DNA of 64,000 nucleotides. Source: Amycolatopsis coloradensis. GTDB lineage: Bacteria > Actinomycetota > Actinomycetes > Mycobacteriales > Pseudonocardiaceae. Both the position numbers and the translations under genes were made by a program. The first letter of the stretch is position 1, and each line of letters starts with the position of its first letter. Shown here in pieces: positions 42,567-50,681 of the stretch. The notes below the pieces were generated by a model. It searched no databases and had not been told where the DNA came from. It saw nothing but the letters and a program-made list of their open reading frames with translations. The stretch covers positions 356,026 through 420,025 of the forward strand of contig NZ_MQUQ01000015.1 in the NCBI RefSeq assembly GCF_001953865.1, in the 5' to 3' direction.

Positions 42567-43244
42567 ATGAAGACGGCATTGGTGACGGGAAGCTCGCGCG
42601 GGATCGGGGCGGCGATCGTGCGGAGGCTCGAGAGAGACGGCGTCAAAGTCCGAGGGCATGACAGCGGCCAGGCCGACTTGTCGACCATGGAGGGCATCGG
42701 CAAAGCCCTGGAGGGCATCGGCACTCTGGACATCCTGGTCAACAACGCGGCCGCGCCGCCGGCGGGGCCGATCGAGACGGACACGCCCGAGAGCTTCGAC
42801 CACCTGATGGCGGTGAACGTCCGCGCGCCGTACTTCCTCATCCAGCGAGCGCGGATGAACGACGGCGGCCGCATCATCACCGTGTCCTCGGTCGCCACGC
42901 GGATGGCCAACCCGGCGCAGACGTCCTTCGCGATGACCAAGGGCGCGCTCGAGACGATGAGCCGCACGCTCGCCCAGCAACTCGGCCCCCGCGGGATCAC
43001 GGTCAACGTCGTCGCGCCGGGCGCCACGAAGACCCCGGACAACCGAGAGGTCTTCACGCCGGAGCTGGAAGCCGCGATCGCGAGCCTCACCGCGCACCGA
43101 AGGCTCGGTACCGCAGACGACATAGCGGACGTCGTGGCCTTCCTCGCGTCCGACGACGCGCGCTGGGTGACCGGGCAGGTCCTCGACGCGAGCGGCGGGT
43201 TGTTCCTCGGGCCGCGGACCCGAGGGGGTTCAATGGGCCGGTGA
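42567..43244 (+). CDS. SDR-family protein with Phe in place of the catalytic Tyr
   Basis: The protein has 225 residues. It has cofactor loop TGSSRGIG, NNAA, and TVSSVATRMANP. The YxxxK motif reads FAMTK with Phe121 and Lys125, so the proton-donating Tyr is missing. The C-terminus WVTGQVLDASGG is normal for SDRs. It may be inactive as a reductase or use another route. ATG 42567 is preferred to GTG 42561. Divergent from the TetR gene, probably its target. The next gene overlaps its stop by four bases. Confidence 0.8.
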   Translation: MKTALVTGSSRGIGAAIVRRLERDGVKVRGHDSGQADLSTMEGIGKALEGIGTLDILVNNAAAPPAGPIETDTPESFDHLMAVNVRAPYFLIQRARMNDGGRIITVSSVATRMANPAQTSFAMTKGALETMSRTLAQQLGPRGITVNVVAPGATKTPDNREVFTPELEAAIASLTAHRRLGTADDIADVVAFLASDDARWVTGQVLDASGGLFLGPRTRGGSMGR

Positions 43245-44134
43245 CGTGGTTCAGCGAGGACGATCTCCGCAGGCAAGCCGGTGACGTGTCGTTCGCGCGC
43301 GGGGCCAAGTACCTGGAGGCGGTCGAGACGCTGGACGACGTCGCGGGCGGGGTCGCGGCGGTGGTCAGCGGCACCGACCGGTACACGGTCCGGTTGCGCG
43401 ACGTCGACGGCGAGCTGGTCGGCGAGTGTTCCTGTCCGCACGCGGCGGACGGGTTCTTCTGCAAGCACTGCGTCGCCGTCGGCCTGCTCGTCCTGGAGGG
43501 AGTGGCGGACGGCGGCGCGGCCGACATCCGCGGGTACGTCGAAACCCTCGACCGCGCCGAGCTGATCGAACTGCTCGTCGGGCACGCGAACGAGGACCCC
43601 GTCCTGTTCCGCAAACTCTCGCTCAAGGCCGGTCGCGAAGACCTCGACGCGTTGCGGCGTCACATCGAGGGCACCTTGCGGTTGCGCGGCTTCGTCGGCT
43701 TCCAGGGCACGCTCGCGTACACCGAGAAGGTCCGCGAGGTGCTCGCCACGGCCAAAGAGGTGATGGACGGGCCGCTGCTGTGCCGCATCGTCGAGCTGGT
43801 GGTGGAGGCGCTGGACTTCGTCGAGGACTCGTTCGGCGCGCTCGGCGAAGAGGTCCGGGCGGCGCTCGCGTTGTACGCGGAGGCCTGCGCGGACTCGCCG
43901 CCGGAGCCCAAGGAACTCGCGGAGTGGTTGCTACGTCTCGATCTCGACGGTTCGGGGCGCGTCGACGTGAGCATCGCGGACTTCACCGGCGGGCTCGGCT
44001 TCGAGGGGCTCGCGGTGTTCCGCGCCGGTGTCGAGGAGCGGTGGCGGCTCGACGACGGCGAGGACCCGTACCGCAGCCGCAAACTCCAGCGGCTGCGCCA
44101 AGGGTTCGCGGCGACGCGGAACTGGAAGGCCTAG
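43241..44134 (+). CDS. SWIM zinc-finger protein
   Basis: The protein has 297 residues. The N-terminal segment GECSCPHAADGFFCKHCVAV is a SWIM motif (CxC...CxH), a small zinc domain found in DNA- or protein-binding proteins. The rest is helical with no recognised domain. GTG 43241 overlaps the SDR stop (GTGA), so the two genes are translationally coupled and probably under the same TetR control. It ends in a CTAG shared with the convergent Sel1 gene. Confidence 0.82.
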   Translation: MTWFSEDDLRRQAGDVSFARGAKYLEAVETLDDVAGGVAAVVSGTDRYTVRLRDVDGELVGECSCPHAADGFFCKHCVAVGLLVLEGVADGGAADIRGYVETLDRAELIELLVGHANEDPVLFRKLSLKAGREDLDALRRHIEGTLRLRGFVGFQGTLAYTEKVREVLATAKEVMDGPLLCRIVELVVEALDFVEDSFGALGEEVRAALALYAEACADSPPEPKELAEWLLRLDLDGSGRVDVSIADFTGGLGFEGLAVFRAGVEERWRLDDGEDPYRSRKLQRLRQGFAATRNWKA

Positions 44135-45138
44135 AACCGCTGACGGTGCCGGGCACCGGCGTTGCGGTACAGCTCGTCCAGATCCCGTTGCCCCGCTTGA
44201 TCACCGGTGTCAGCGGCCGCGCGGAACCAGTGCTCGGCCTCCTGGAAGTTCCCGTGTTCGGCGGCGAGCCTGCCGAGGTTGCTGTACGCGGGGACGCTGC
44301 CGAGTTCGGCGGCCTTCCGGTACCAGGCGGTGGCCTCGCCGGGATCGTTCCGGTCGTTGGCGAGCACGCCGAGGTTCGTCATCGCCGCCGCGTCGCCCCG
44401 TTTGGCGGCCTTGAGGTACCAGCGTTCGGCGGCGTCGAGTTCGCCGCGCCGGTGCAGCACCAGGCCGAGGCGGACGGCGGCCTCGGGGGCACCGGCGGCC
44501 GCGGCCGCGTGATAGCAGCTTTCGGCGCGCGCGAGGTCGTTCCGGCGTTCGGCCTCGAGACCGAGTTCGCAGAGGGCGGAAGCGTCGCCTTCTTCACCCG
44601 CCCTGCGCCACCACGGTTCCGCTTCCCGCGTCCGCCCGGTGTCGCACAGCACGGCGCCGAGCGTGATCATGCCTTCGACGTTGCCGGCCCCCGCGGCCTG
44701 GCCCGCCCAGTGCTCGGCCTCCTCGAGTTCGCCGCGCCGGTGCAGCAACCGCCCGAGTTCCGCCATCGCCTCGACCCGGCCCTCGGCGGCGGCCCGCCGC
44801 CACCAGTTCTCGGCGTCGTCGAAACTTCCCCGCCGCGCACAGAGATTTCCCAGACGCGCCATGGCATGCGAATCACCGGCCATCGCCGCTTCGCGATACC
44901 AGCGTTCGGCCTGTTCGGGCGCGCCGCGTTCGCGCAGGAGGTGTGCCAGGGTGCCCATCGCGGCCCTGTCCCCGCCCGCGGCGGCCTTGCGGAACCACGC
45001 CTCGGCCTCGTCGGGATCGCCGCGCTCCAGCGCGGTGGATCCCATCCGTGCCATGGCGATCACGTGTCCGCGCTCCGCGGCCTTACGGTTCAGATAGTCG
45101 TCGACCCTGGTGTTCCATTTGCGTTTTCCGGCGCCCAC
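44131..45138 (-). CDS. Sel1-like/TPR repeat protein
   Basis: The protein has about 335 residues, nearly all Sel1-like repeats of about 36 residues. Examples are AEAWFRKAAAGGDRAAMGTL, AERWYREAAMAGDSHAMARL and AEHWFRAAADTGDQAGQRDL. Such solenoids mediate protein-protein contacts. There is no signal peptide. GTG 45138 follows GGAAGGAG. The terminal codons overlap the convergent SWIM gene through a CTAG. No partner can be named. Confidence 0.85.
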   Translation of the reverse strand: MGAGKRKWNTRVDDYLNRKAAERGHVIAMARMGSTALERGDPDEAEAWFRKAAAGGDRAAMGTLAHLLRERGAPEQAERWYREAAMAGDSHAMARLGNLCARRGSFDDAENWWRRAAAEGRVEAMAELGRLLHRRGELEEAEHWAGQAAGAGNVEGMITLGAVLCDTGRTREAEPWWRRAGEEGDASALCELGLEAERRNDLARAESCYHAAAAAGAPEAAVRLGLVLHRRGELDAAERWYLKAAKRGDAAAMTNLGVLANDRNDPGEATAWYRKAAELGSVPAYSNLGRLAAEHGNFQEAEHWFRAAADTGDQAGQRDLDELYRNAGARHRQRF

Positions 45139-45295
45139 AAGCCCGCTCCTTCCGGCAGCGTCCCTGGGGTAGTCGCGGATCAGGAGCCCAATGTGACAAC
45201 AACTACCTGCTGTCATCGTCGTGTCGCACCCGGTTTCCTTACGCGGCACGGCGATACTTGGTCGCTTCCCGTCCCCGGTCGAGAGGAATCGCGCG

Positions 45296-45964
45296 GTGGC
45301 CACGCGTACCCCGCAGATGACCACGCCTCAGCGGCTGCTCCTGCTGATCACGCTCGCCGCCGTCGTCCTCGCGGTGTTCTGGTTCGTGAGCGGCAAGGGC
45401 GACGCGCGGCAACCGACGCCGCCGAACCCCGCGAGCGCCGCCGACGCGCGCAAGCAGCTGGACGAACTCACCGTCGCGCCACGCGGTTCGATGGACGGCT
45501 ACGACCGCAAGAAGTACCCGCACTGGGACAACCAGGGGAACAACTGCAACACCCGCGAGTTCGTGCTCAAACGCGACGGCAAGGACGTCAAGGCCGGTTC
45601 CGACTGCGCCCCGACCTCCGGTAGCTGGACCAGCATCTACGACGGCGAGACCTGGACCAAGCCGACCGACATCGACATCGACCACATGGTCCCGCTCGCC
45701 CAGAGCTGGGTCAGCGGCGCGAAGTCGTGGAACGACGAGAAGCGGCGCCAGTTCGCGAACGACCTGACCCGGCCGCAACTGTTCGCCGTCACCGACAACG
45801 TCAACCAGGAGAAGAGCGACAAGGCGCCGGATCAGTGGAAGCCGCCGCTCGTGTCGTTCTGGTGCACCTACGCCACCGACTGGATCACCGTGAAGCACTA
45901 CTACGGCCTCACCATCACCACCGCGGAGAAGACCGCGCTCGGGGACATGCTCGGTCGTTGCTGA
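45296..45964 (+). CDS. Secreted HNH-family (DUF1524-like) nuclease
   Basis: The protein has 222 residues. One N-terminal membrane segment (LLLLITLAAVVLAVFWFVSG) acts as a signal or anchor. The domain after it matches actinobacterial HNH nucleases: GNNCNTREFVL, DIDIDHMVPLAQSW, RRQFANDLTRPQLFAVTDNV and NQEKSDKAPDQW, giving the His and Asn pattern of a beta-beta-alpha-metal site. It probably cuts extracellular DNA. GTG 45296 follows GAGAGGAA. Confidence 0.85.
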   Translation: MATRTPQMTTPQRLLLLITLAAVVLAVFWFVSGKGDARQPTPPNPASAADARKQLDELTVAPRGSMDGYDRKKYPHWDNQGNNCNTREFVLKRDGKDVKAGSDCAPTSGSWTSIYDGETWTKPTDIDIDHMVPLAQSWVSGAKSWNDEKRRQFANDLTRPQLFAVTDNVNQEKSDKAPDQWKPPLVSFWCTYATDWITVKHYYGLTITTAEKTALGDMLGRC

Positions 45965-45992
45965 TCTCCCCGGCTTCGGGTTGGCTGGGGCG

Positions 45993-46649
45993 ATGGCGAC
46001 CTTCGTACTGATCCACGGCGGTGGCGGCAGCGCCTGGGACTTCCACCTCCTGGAGGCGGAACTGACCGGCCGCGGGCACGACGTCGTCGCGGTGAACCTG
46101 CCGATCGAAGACGAGAAGGCCGGCTTCGACGAGCACGTCGACACCGTCACGAAGGCGATCGGCGACCGCGGAGATTTGGTGGTGCTCGGGCATTCCTACG
46201 GCGGTTTCACCGCGCCGCTGGTCGCCGAGAGGCACTCGGCACGGTTGCTCGTGATGCTCACGGCGATGATCCCGAAGCCGGGCGAGACGCCGGGGGACTG
46301 GTGGGGCAACACGGGTTTCGAGGACGCCAAGGACCTCAGCGACGAGGAGAAGTTCTACAACGGCGTCCCCGCGGACCTCGTCGTGGACGCGGGATCGCAC
46401 GGCCGGAACCAGGTCAGCGCCGAATGGGGACAGCCGTGGCCGCTGGAAAAGTGGCCGGACGTCCCGACGAAGGCGCTCATCGCGCGCGAAGACCGCTTCT
46501 TCACGCCTGAGTTCCAACGCCGGGTCGTCCAGGACAGGCTCGGGTTCGCGCCCGACGAGATCAAGGGCTCGCACTCCGTGCCGTTGAGCCACCCCAAGGC
46601 CTTGGCGGACCGACTGGAGTCCTACCTCACCAGCGATCCAGGCGCATGA
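45993..46649 (+). CDS. Alpha/beta hydrolase
   Basis: The protein has 218 residues. It begins with FVLIHGGGGSAWDFHLLEAE, has nucleophile elbow GHSYGG and catalytic His in GSHSVPLSHPKALA. This small form is typical of EstA/salicylate-esterase-like actinobacterial hydrolases. Start ATG 45993; its last 23 bases overlap the convergent nitroreductase gene. The substrate is unknown. Confidence 0.87.
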   Translation: MATFVLIHGGGGSAWDFHLLEAELTGRGHDVVAVNLPIEDEKAGFDEHVDTVTKAIGDRGDLVVLGHSYGGFTAPLVAERHSARLLVMLTAMIPKPGETPGDWWGNTGFEDAKDLSDEEKFYNGVPADLVVDAGSHGRNQVSAEWGQPWPLEKWPDVPTKALIAREDRFFTPEFQRRVVQDRLGFAPDEIKGSHSVPLSHPKALADRLESYLTSDPGA

Positions 46650-47262
46650 CCTCTTCGAGCGGCTGACGCGCGGCGGGCTTGAAGGTGTCACCGGTGTAGA
46701 ACGCCGTCGGGATGAGCGCGGCCTGGTGCACGTTCCCCGGCAGGCCGAGGATCTCCGCGGCCTCCTTCTCGTACGCGAGGTGCAGCGTCGTCCACGCGGT
46801 GCCGAGGGTGACCGCGCGAGCCGCGAGCATGTAGCTCCACACGGCGGGCAGCAGGTTCCCCCACAGCCCGGCCTGATTGCCGGCGGGCAGAGTGGCACCC
46901 GTCGTCTCCAGGCACGGGATGACGTGCACCGGCACCTCGCCCATCTTGTCGGCCAGGTACTCGACGCTGGTGCCGACGCGCTTCTGCACCTTCGAGCGTC
47001 GCGGGTCGTCCGCGAACAGTTTCCCGGCCGCGTTCGGGGAATCCAGGTACTCGCGGCAGGCCCGCTGATAGAGCTTGCCGAGTTCGGCCCGCTGCCCGGG
47101 ATCGGTGATCACGAGCCAGTGCCAGCGCTGGGTGTTCGACCCGCTCGGCGCCTGCAGCGCGACCTGCAAGGCGTGTTTCACCAGTTCGAGGGGAACCGGC
47201 CGGTTCAGGTCCAGTCGTTTGCGGACGGTCCGGGTGGTCGTCAGCAGCTCTTCGGGCGTCAT
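46627..47262 (-). CDS. Nitroreductase-family protein
   Basis: The protein has 211 residues. FMN-binding N-terminus TVRKRLDLNRPVP and QAPSGSNTQRWHWLVI match the nitroreductase fold, with NLLPAVWSYMLAARAVTLGT later. It should be an FMN-dependent NAD(P)H oxidoreductase acting on nitro, quinone or related substrates. Divergent from a MarR gene 191 bases away; that arrangement commonly indicates regulation of the reductase by the MarR protein. Confidence 0.87.
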   Translation of the reverse strand: MTPEELLTTTRTVRKRLDLNRPVPLELVKHALQVALQAPSGSNTQRWHWLVITDPGQRAELGKLYQRACREYLDSPNAAGKLFADDPRRSKVQKRVGTSVEYLADKMGEVPVHVIPCLETTGATLPAGNQAGLWGNLLPAVWSYMLAARAVTLGTAWTTLHLAYEKEAAEILGLPGNVHQAALIPTAFYTGDTFKPAARQPLEEVMRLDRW

Positions 47263-47290
47263 CCGGCGATTATGTCGTCATCCGCCCGTT

Positions 47291-47325
47291 GGTGAACCCG
47301 CGGCCGCGATCGACGTCGGCAGGGC
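47291..47325 (+). repeat. Dispersed 35-bp element, copy 2
   Basis: Nearly identical to 996-1030, with the same core CGCGATCGACGTCGGCAGG. It lies in the intergenic gap between the nitroreductase and MarR genes. Confidence 0.55.
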
Positions 47326-47453
47326 GCTCGCTGGTCGGGCAGGTCACGGTGAGCGGGCAGGGCGTCCTGCCACCGCGATAGCGGGGCCTTCACCCCGCTG
47401 GGCACTTTCCCGGGTCCCTCTCAGCTCCGCCGATAAGTCGTTATGATCCGCTG

Positions 47454-47957
47454 GTGGGGAGGCCGCCGCGCGAACGAGGGATGGGCACACTGCTCCGACA
47501 TGTCCTCGAACTGACCGAGACGGACGTCTCCGCGTTCTTCGAAGACATCGGGCTGGGGGACTACCGTCCGCGCTTCACCCCGATCGTCCGCGCGATCGTC
47601 GCGCGCGGGCCGCTGCCCATCCGCGATCTCGCCGCCGAGGTCGGGGTGACGCACTCCGCGGCGAGCCAGACCGTCGCGCAGATGGCCCGCCAGGACCTCG
47701 TCACTCTCCGGCCGGGGGCCGACGCCAGGCAGAGGATCGTTTCGCTGACCGAGAAGACACGACGGCTGATGCCGACGCTCGAAGCCGAATGGGCGGCGAC
47801 CACCGCCGCGGCCGAACAGTTGGAAGCCGAACTGCCGTACCCGCTCAGGGAGGTGCTGGTCGCCGCCGTCGAGGCGTTGGAACGGAAATCGCTCCGGGAG
47901 CGCATCGCCGGAACGGACGCCGCGCTCAGGCTTGGGCATCGGCCCGCCGAAGACTGA
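47454..47957 (+). CDS. MarR-family regulator
   Basis: The protein has 167 residues. The winged-helix core is LPIRDLAAEVGVTHSAASQT with wing DLVTLRPGADARQRIVSLTE. The C-terminal helices form the dimer interface. Start GTG 47454. Divergent from the nitroreductase gene, which is its most likely target. The end overlaps the convergent anti-sigma gene by 32 bases. Confidence 0.85.
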   Translation: MGRPPRERGMGTLLRHVLELTETDVSAFFEDIGLGDYRPRFTPIVRAIVARGPLPIRDLAAEVGVTHSAASQTVAQMARQDLVTLRPGADARQRIVSLTEKTRRLMPTLEAEWAATTAAAEQLEAELPYPLREVLVAAVEALERKSLRERIAGTDAALRLGHRPAED

Positions 47958-48351
47958 ACACGGCCCAAACGTACTTGCCGCCGTCGCACGGCTCGTGTCC
48001 CCAGTCGTCGGACAACGCGTGCACCAGCTGAAGGCCGCGACTGCGCGCCGCCATCGGCGACGGTTCCTTCAGCTTCGGCCGGCCCGAACCGGAGTCGAAG
48101 ACCCGCAGGGTGAGCCTGCCTTCGGCGTACTCGACCTCGAGCCTGTCCGGCTTCTCACCGTGTTCGAAGGCGTTCGTGACCAGTTCGGAGGTGGCCAGCA
48201 GGATGTCGTCGGCGGCCAGATCGTCGAACCCGAGGCTCACCAGCGTCGCCCGTACCGCTTGCCGCGCGATGGCGGGAGCCGTCACGTCGACCGGCAGGGG
48301 CAGGGAAACAACCGGCAACGAGGCCTCCGATCGCGTCTTGGACATCGTCAT
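47926..48351 (-). CDS. HATPase-type anti-sigma/serine-kinase-like protein
   Basis: The protein has 141 residues of the RsbW-like GHKL ATPase fold: N-box SELVTNAFEHG, G1 box VFDSGSGRPK, and SRGLQLVHALSDDWGHE. Unlike the neighbouring UsfX-type protein it keeps the N-box Asn. These proteins bind sigma factors or phosphorylate STAS antagonists. The ATG at 48351 follows GGAGGTG. A sigma-B-type promoter-like sequence lies upstream (48405-48430), suggesting feedback from the sigma factor encoded just before it. Confidence 0.85.
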   Translation of the reverse strand: MTMSKTRSEASLPVVSLPLPVDVTAPAIARQAVRATLVSLGFDDLAADDILLATSELVTNAFEHGEKPDRLEVEYAEGRLTLRVFDSGSGRPKLKEPSPMAARSRGLQLVHALSDDWGHEPCDGGKYVWAVFSLRRADAQA

Positions 48352-48404
48352 GGTTCCGCACCTCCCCTCATGAGAGACTCCCAGATCCGCTGTTCGCCTC
48401 CCAG

Positions 48405-48430
48405 GTACCCACAAGGGTAAGGGTCGAATC
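48405..48430 (-). promoter_or_regulatory. Sigma-B/F-type promoter candidate for the HATPase gene
   Basis: On the minus strand GATT (48430-48427), a 16-base spacer and GGGTAC (48410-48405) match the actinobacterial sigma-B pattern GNNT-N14-16-GGGTAC. It lies about 54 bases before the ATG at 48351 and partly inside the end of the sigma gene. Confidence 0.55.
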
Positions 48431-49202
48431 AGACTCCGTCCGTGAGTTCTGTTTCGGTCAATCCTTCACGCAGCTTCTTGAGCGTGGCGGCCAGCAACCG
48501 GGACACCTGCATCTGCGAGACCCCGACCCGGCGCGCGATATCCGACTGGCTCATCCCGGAGCCGAACCGTAGCGCGACGATCTTGCGCTCGCGATCGGGC
48601 AGCCGTTCCAGCATCGGTCGCAGCGCCTCGCGCAGCTCCGCCTGGCTCAGGTTGGCGTCCGCCTCGCCGAAGCGGGTGTGCGCCGAGTTCTCCAGGAGGT
48701 TGTCCAGCGAGGTCCCGTACCGGCCCTGGCCGGCACGGAGGCCTTCGAAGACCTCGTCGACCGGGACACCGAGATGGGCGGCGATCTCACTGGGCTTCGG
48801 CGCGCGGGAGAGCCGGACCGTCAGCTCCTCGCGGACGGCCGAGATGTTCGCGTTCAGCTCCTTGAGCCGCCGCGGAACCCGGACCGACCAGCTGTTGTCG
48901 CGGAAGTGGTGCCGCAACTCGCCGGAGACGGTCGGGACCGCGAAGGCGAGGAAGTCGCTGCCCTGCGTGGGATCGAAGCGGTCGACGGCGTGGATCAGCC
49001 CGATCGTCGCGATCTGGACCAGGTCCTCCATCGACTCGTCCCGGTTGCGGAACTTGCGCGCCAGGTTGCGCGCGAGTTCCAGATGCGCGCGCACGAGCTC
49101 GTCCCGCAGCCGTTCCCGTTCGGGGGCGTCCTGCGGCAGCGCGCACATGCGCTCGAACAGGGCCGGTACGTTCGCGCCGTCTCGCTCGACGGGTTCCGTC
49201 AC
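48429..49202 (-). CDS. sigF: SigB/SigF-family stress sigma factor
   Basis: This 257-residue group 3 sigma factor has region 2 ESMEDLVQIATIGLIHAVDR and FLAFAVPTVSGELRHHFRDN, region 3 SWSVRVPRRLKELNANISAV, and region 4 LPDRERKIVALRFGSGMSQS with SQMQVSRLLAATLKKLREGL. The GTG at 49202 overlaps the upstream anti-sigma stop by four bases (GTGA). This rsbW/usfX-sigF arrangement is conserved in actinobacteria for general-stress and developmental control. The predicted self-type promoter upstream of the operon fits autoregulation. Confidence 0.9.
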   Translation of the reverse strand: MTEPVERDGANVPALFERMCALPQDAPERERLRDELVRAHLELARNLARKFRNRDESMEDLVQIATIGLIHAVDRFDPTQGSDFLAFAVPTVSGELRHHFRDNSWSVRVPRRLKELNANISAVREELTVRLSRAPKPSEIAAHLGVPVDEVFEGLRAGQGRYGTSLDNLLENSAHTRFGEADANLSQAELREALRPMLERLPDRERKIVALRFGSGMSQSDIARRVGVSQMQVSRLLAATLKKLREGLTETELTDGV

Positions 49203-49615
49203 GGCCGGGCCGCCTCGCTCTCCCGGATGAGTTCCACCCTGGACAGGTAGCCGCCGTCGGCCGGGGTCACGACGCGCCGCGCGGACGTCGCGAGCGCGGT
49301 GAGCAGCTGCCAGGACAGACCGGTCTCGTCGTCGGGTTCCGGGGAGTCCGAAAGCACCGAGACGGTCACCTCGATCCGGCCGTCCTTCCACGAGAAAACG
49401 CAGGTCAGATGACCGTCGGAGGCCGAGGGGAGCAGCATGGAGCACGCCTCGTCCACCGCCATCCGGAGATCCTCGACCGCGTCCAGGTCGAAGTCCTGAC
49501 GCATCGCGATGTCCGCGACGATCGTCCGGAGCGTCGGCACCACATGCGGTACCGCGGCCGTGCGTACCTCGATGAGTTGAGCGCCCTCCCCGTTGGGCGG
49601 GGTGTTGTCCACCAC
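49199..49615 (-). CDS. rsbW: UsfX/RsbW-type anti-sigma factor
   Basis: The protein has 138 residues. The segment DLRMAVDEACSMLLPSAS aligns with the mycobacterial UsfX pattern AVDE-C-x-x-L, in which the usual GHKL N-box Asn is absent. GLSWQLLTALATSARRV is also UsfX-like. It should hold the sigma factor encoded just downstream, with release by an STAS antagonist such as the protein at 50274. The GTG at 49615 follows AGAGGA. A GTTT-N16-GGGCAT promoter candidate lies about 40 bases upstream. Confidence 0.88.
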   Translation of the reverse strand: MVDNTPPNGEGAQLIEVRTAAVPHVVPTLRTIVADIAMRQDFDLDAVEDLRMAVDEACSMLLPSASDGHLTCVFSWKDGRIEVTVSVLSDSPEPDDETGLSWQLLTALATSARRVVTPADGGYLSRVELIRESEAARP

Positions 49616-49652
49616 GTGTGTTCCTCTCTCAAGCTGCACTGCCGACCGTCAC

Positions 49653-49678
49653 ATGCCCTGAGTGTGAGCAAACCAAAC
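49653..49678 (-). promoter_or_regulatory. Sigma-F-type promoter candidate for rsbW-sigF
   Basis: Minus strand: GTTT (49678-49675), 16 bases, GGGCAT (49658-49653). Actinobacterial sigma-F consensus is GTTT-N15-17-GGGTAT. It is positioned to drive the anti-sigma/sigma operon. Confidence 0.6.
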
Positions 49679-49682
49679 CCAC

Positions 49683-49708
49683 GTTTGACTCCCGCAGGCG
49701 GCGGGCAT
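49683..49708 (+). promoter_or_regulatory. Sigma-F-type promoter candidate for the WhiB gene
   Basis: Plus strand: GTTT (49683-49686), 16 bases, GGGCAT (49703-49708), 43 bases before the WhiB ATG. It is back-to-back with, and identical in geometry to, the promoter candidate at 49653-49678. Confidence 0.6.
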
Positions 49709-49751
49709 GTAACGGGCGACAAACGATCTCCTGGAAAGGGCGGGGACCGAC

Positions 49752-50060
49752 ATGGCTGACGTGAGCCGGCTGCCGAACGTGGTGGCGGAAGAGTGGGACT
49801 GGCAGCTCCGTGGGTCGTGCCGAGGCGCCGACAGCAGCTTGTTCTTCCACACGGACAACGAGCGTGGTTCGGCCCGTGAGCGGCGCGAATCCCGCGCCAA
49901 GGCGATCTGCCAGACCTGCCCCGTGCTGGCACAGTGCCGCAAGCACGCCCTGGCGGTCCAGGAGCCTTACGGCATCTGGGGCGGCCTCGGCGAGATCGAA
50001 CGCCGCGAGCTGTTCCTCCGGGAACGCCGCGCCGGGCGTCAGGCCTTGACCGCGTACTGA
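49752..50060 (+). CDS. whiB3: WhiB3/WhiD-type iron-sulfur regulator
   Basis: The protein has 102 residues. The four cluster-binding cysteines are at 23, 53, 56 and 62 (GSCRG, CQTCPVLAQC). The turn GIWGGLGE follows, and a basic C-terminus RRELFLRERRAGRQ is for DNA contact. The N-terminal WDWQLRG-C-RGADSSLFF pattern is specific to the WhiB3/WhiD subclass, involved in redox sensing and late development. It is divergent from rsbW-sigF with a matching sigma-F-type promoter, so it is probably in that regulon. Confidence 0.9.
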   Translation: MADVSRLPNVVAEEWDWQLRGSCRGADSSLFFHTDNERGSARERRESRAKAICQTCPVLAQCRKHALAVQEPYGIWGGLGEIERRELFLRERRAGRQALTAY

Positions 50061-50273
50061 GCGCGCCCCGGGCACCGGTCGGCGACGCGCGAGACGGCGA
50101 TCGTGGCGCCCTGTCCGTACTGGGTTAGGGTTGGGACTGTCGTTGCGGGGACAGCCACGCCTACCCGCCGAAGAAGAGCGTGCGTCCGTGTCCGGACTGG
50201 TCGCGGCCGAAGCTTGAGACCACAGGCGAGCACCGGCATCGAGCGCCGGTTCTCACCTATGAGGAGAATGTGC

Positions 50274-50627
50274 ATGCCCGCAGCGGAGCAGAACACCACG
50301 CCGCCCGGTTTCAGTATCAAGCTGGACGTCGAAGCGCCCACGCCGCGCGTGGTGGTCACCGGTGAGCTCGACCTGCTGACGAGCCCGCAGCTCCAGGAGA
50401 CCCTCGGGGCCCTGATCACGGACAAACCGTCGGGCCGGGTCGTCGCCGACCTGACCGGCGTGACCTTCTTCGACTCCTCGGCGCTGAACGTGGTGCTTCA
50501 GGCGCAGCGTCAGGCGGCCGAGAAGGCCGTCGAGCTCGAAGTGGTCCCCAGCCCCCAGGTGAGCCGAGTGATCGAACTCACCGGCGTCGCTGAGCACCTC
50601 AGCGTGTCGGAGGAGCCCCCCGCCTGA
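50274..50627 (+). CDS. STAS-domain anti-sigma factor antagonist (RsbV-like)
   Basis: The protein has 117 residues. STAS fold: VVVTGELDLLTSPQLQETLG then LTGVTFFDSSALNVVLQAQR, with the phospho-acceptor serine at 68/69 after Asp67. When unphosphorylated it should bind an RsbW-like protein and free the sigma factor; two candidate partners lie within 2.5 kb. ATG 50274 follows GAGGAGA. The 213 bases before it hold no evident gene. Confidence 0.9.
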   Translation: MPAAEQNTTPPGFSIKLDVEAPTPRVVVTGELDLLTSPQLQETLGALITDKPSGRVVADLTGVTFFDSSALNVVLQAQRQAAEKAVELEVVPSPQVSRVIELTGVAEHLSVSEEPPA

Positions 50628-50681
50628 TCCCCCGCTACGGTCGTGGGCTCGTGATCCGCGACATCTGGGGGACGCAGCACG

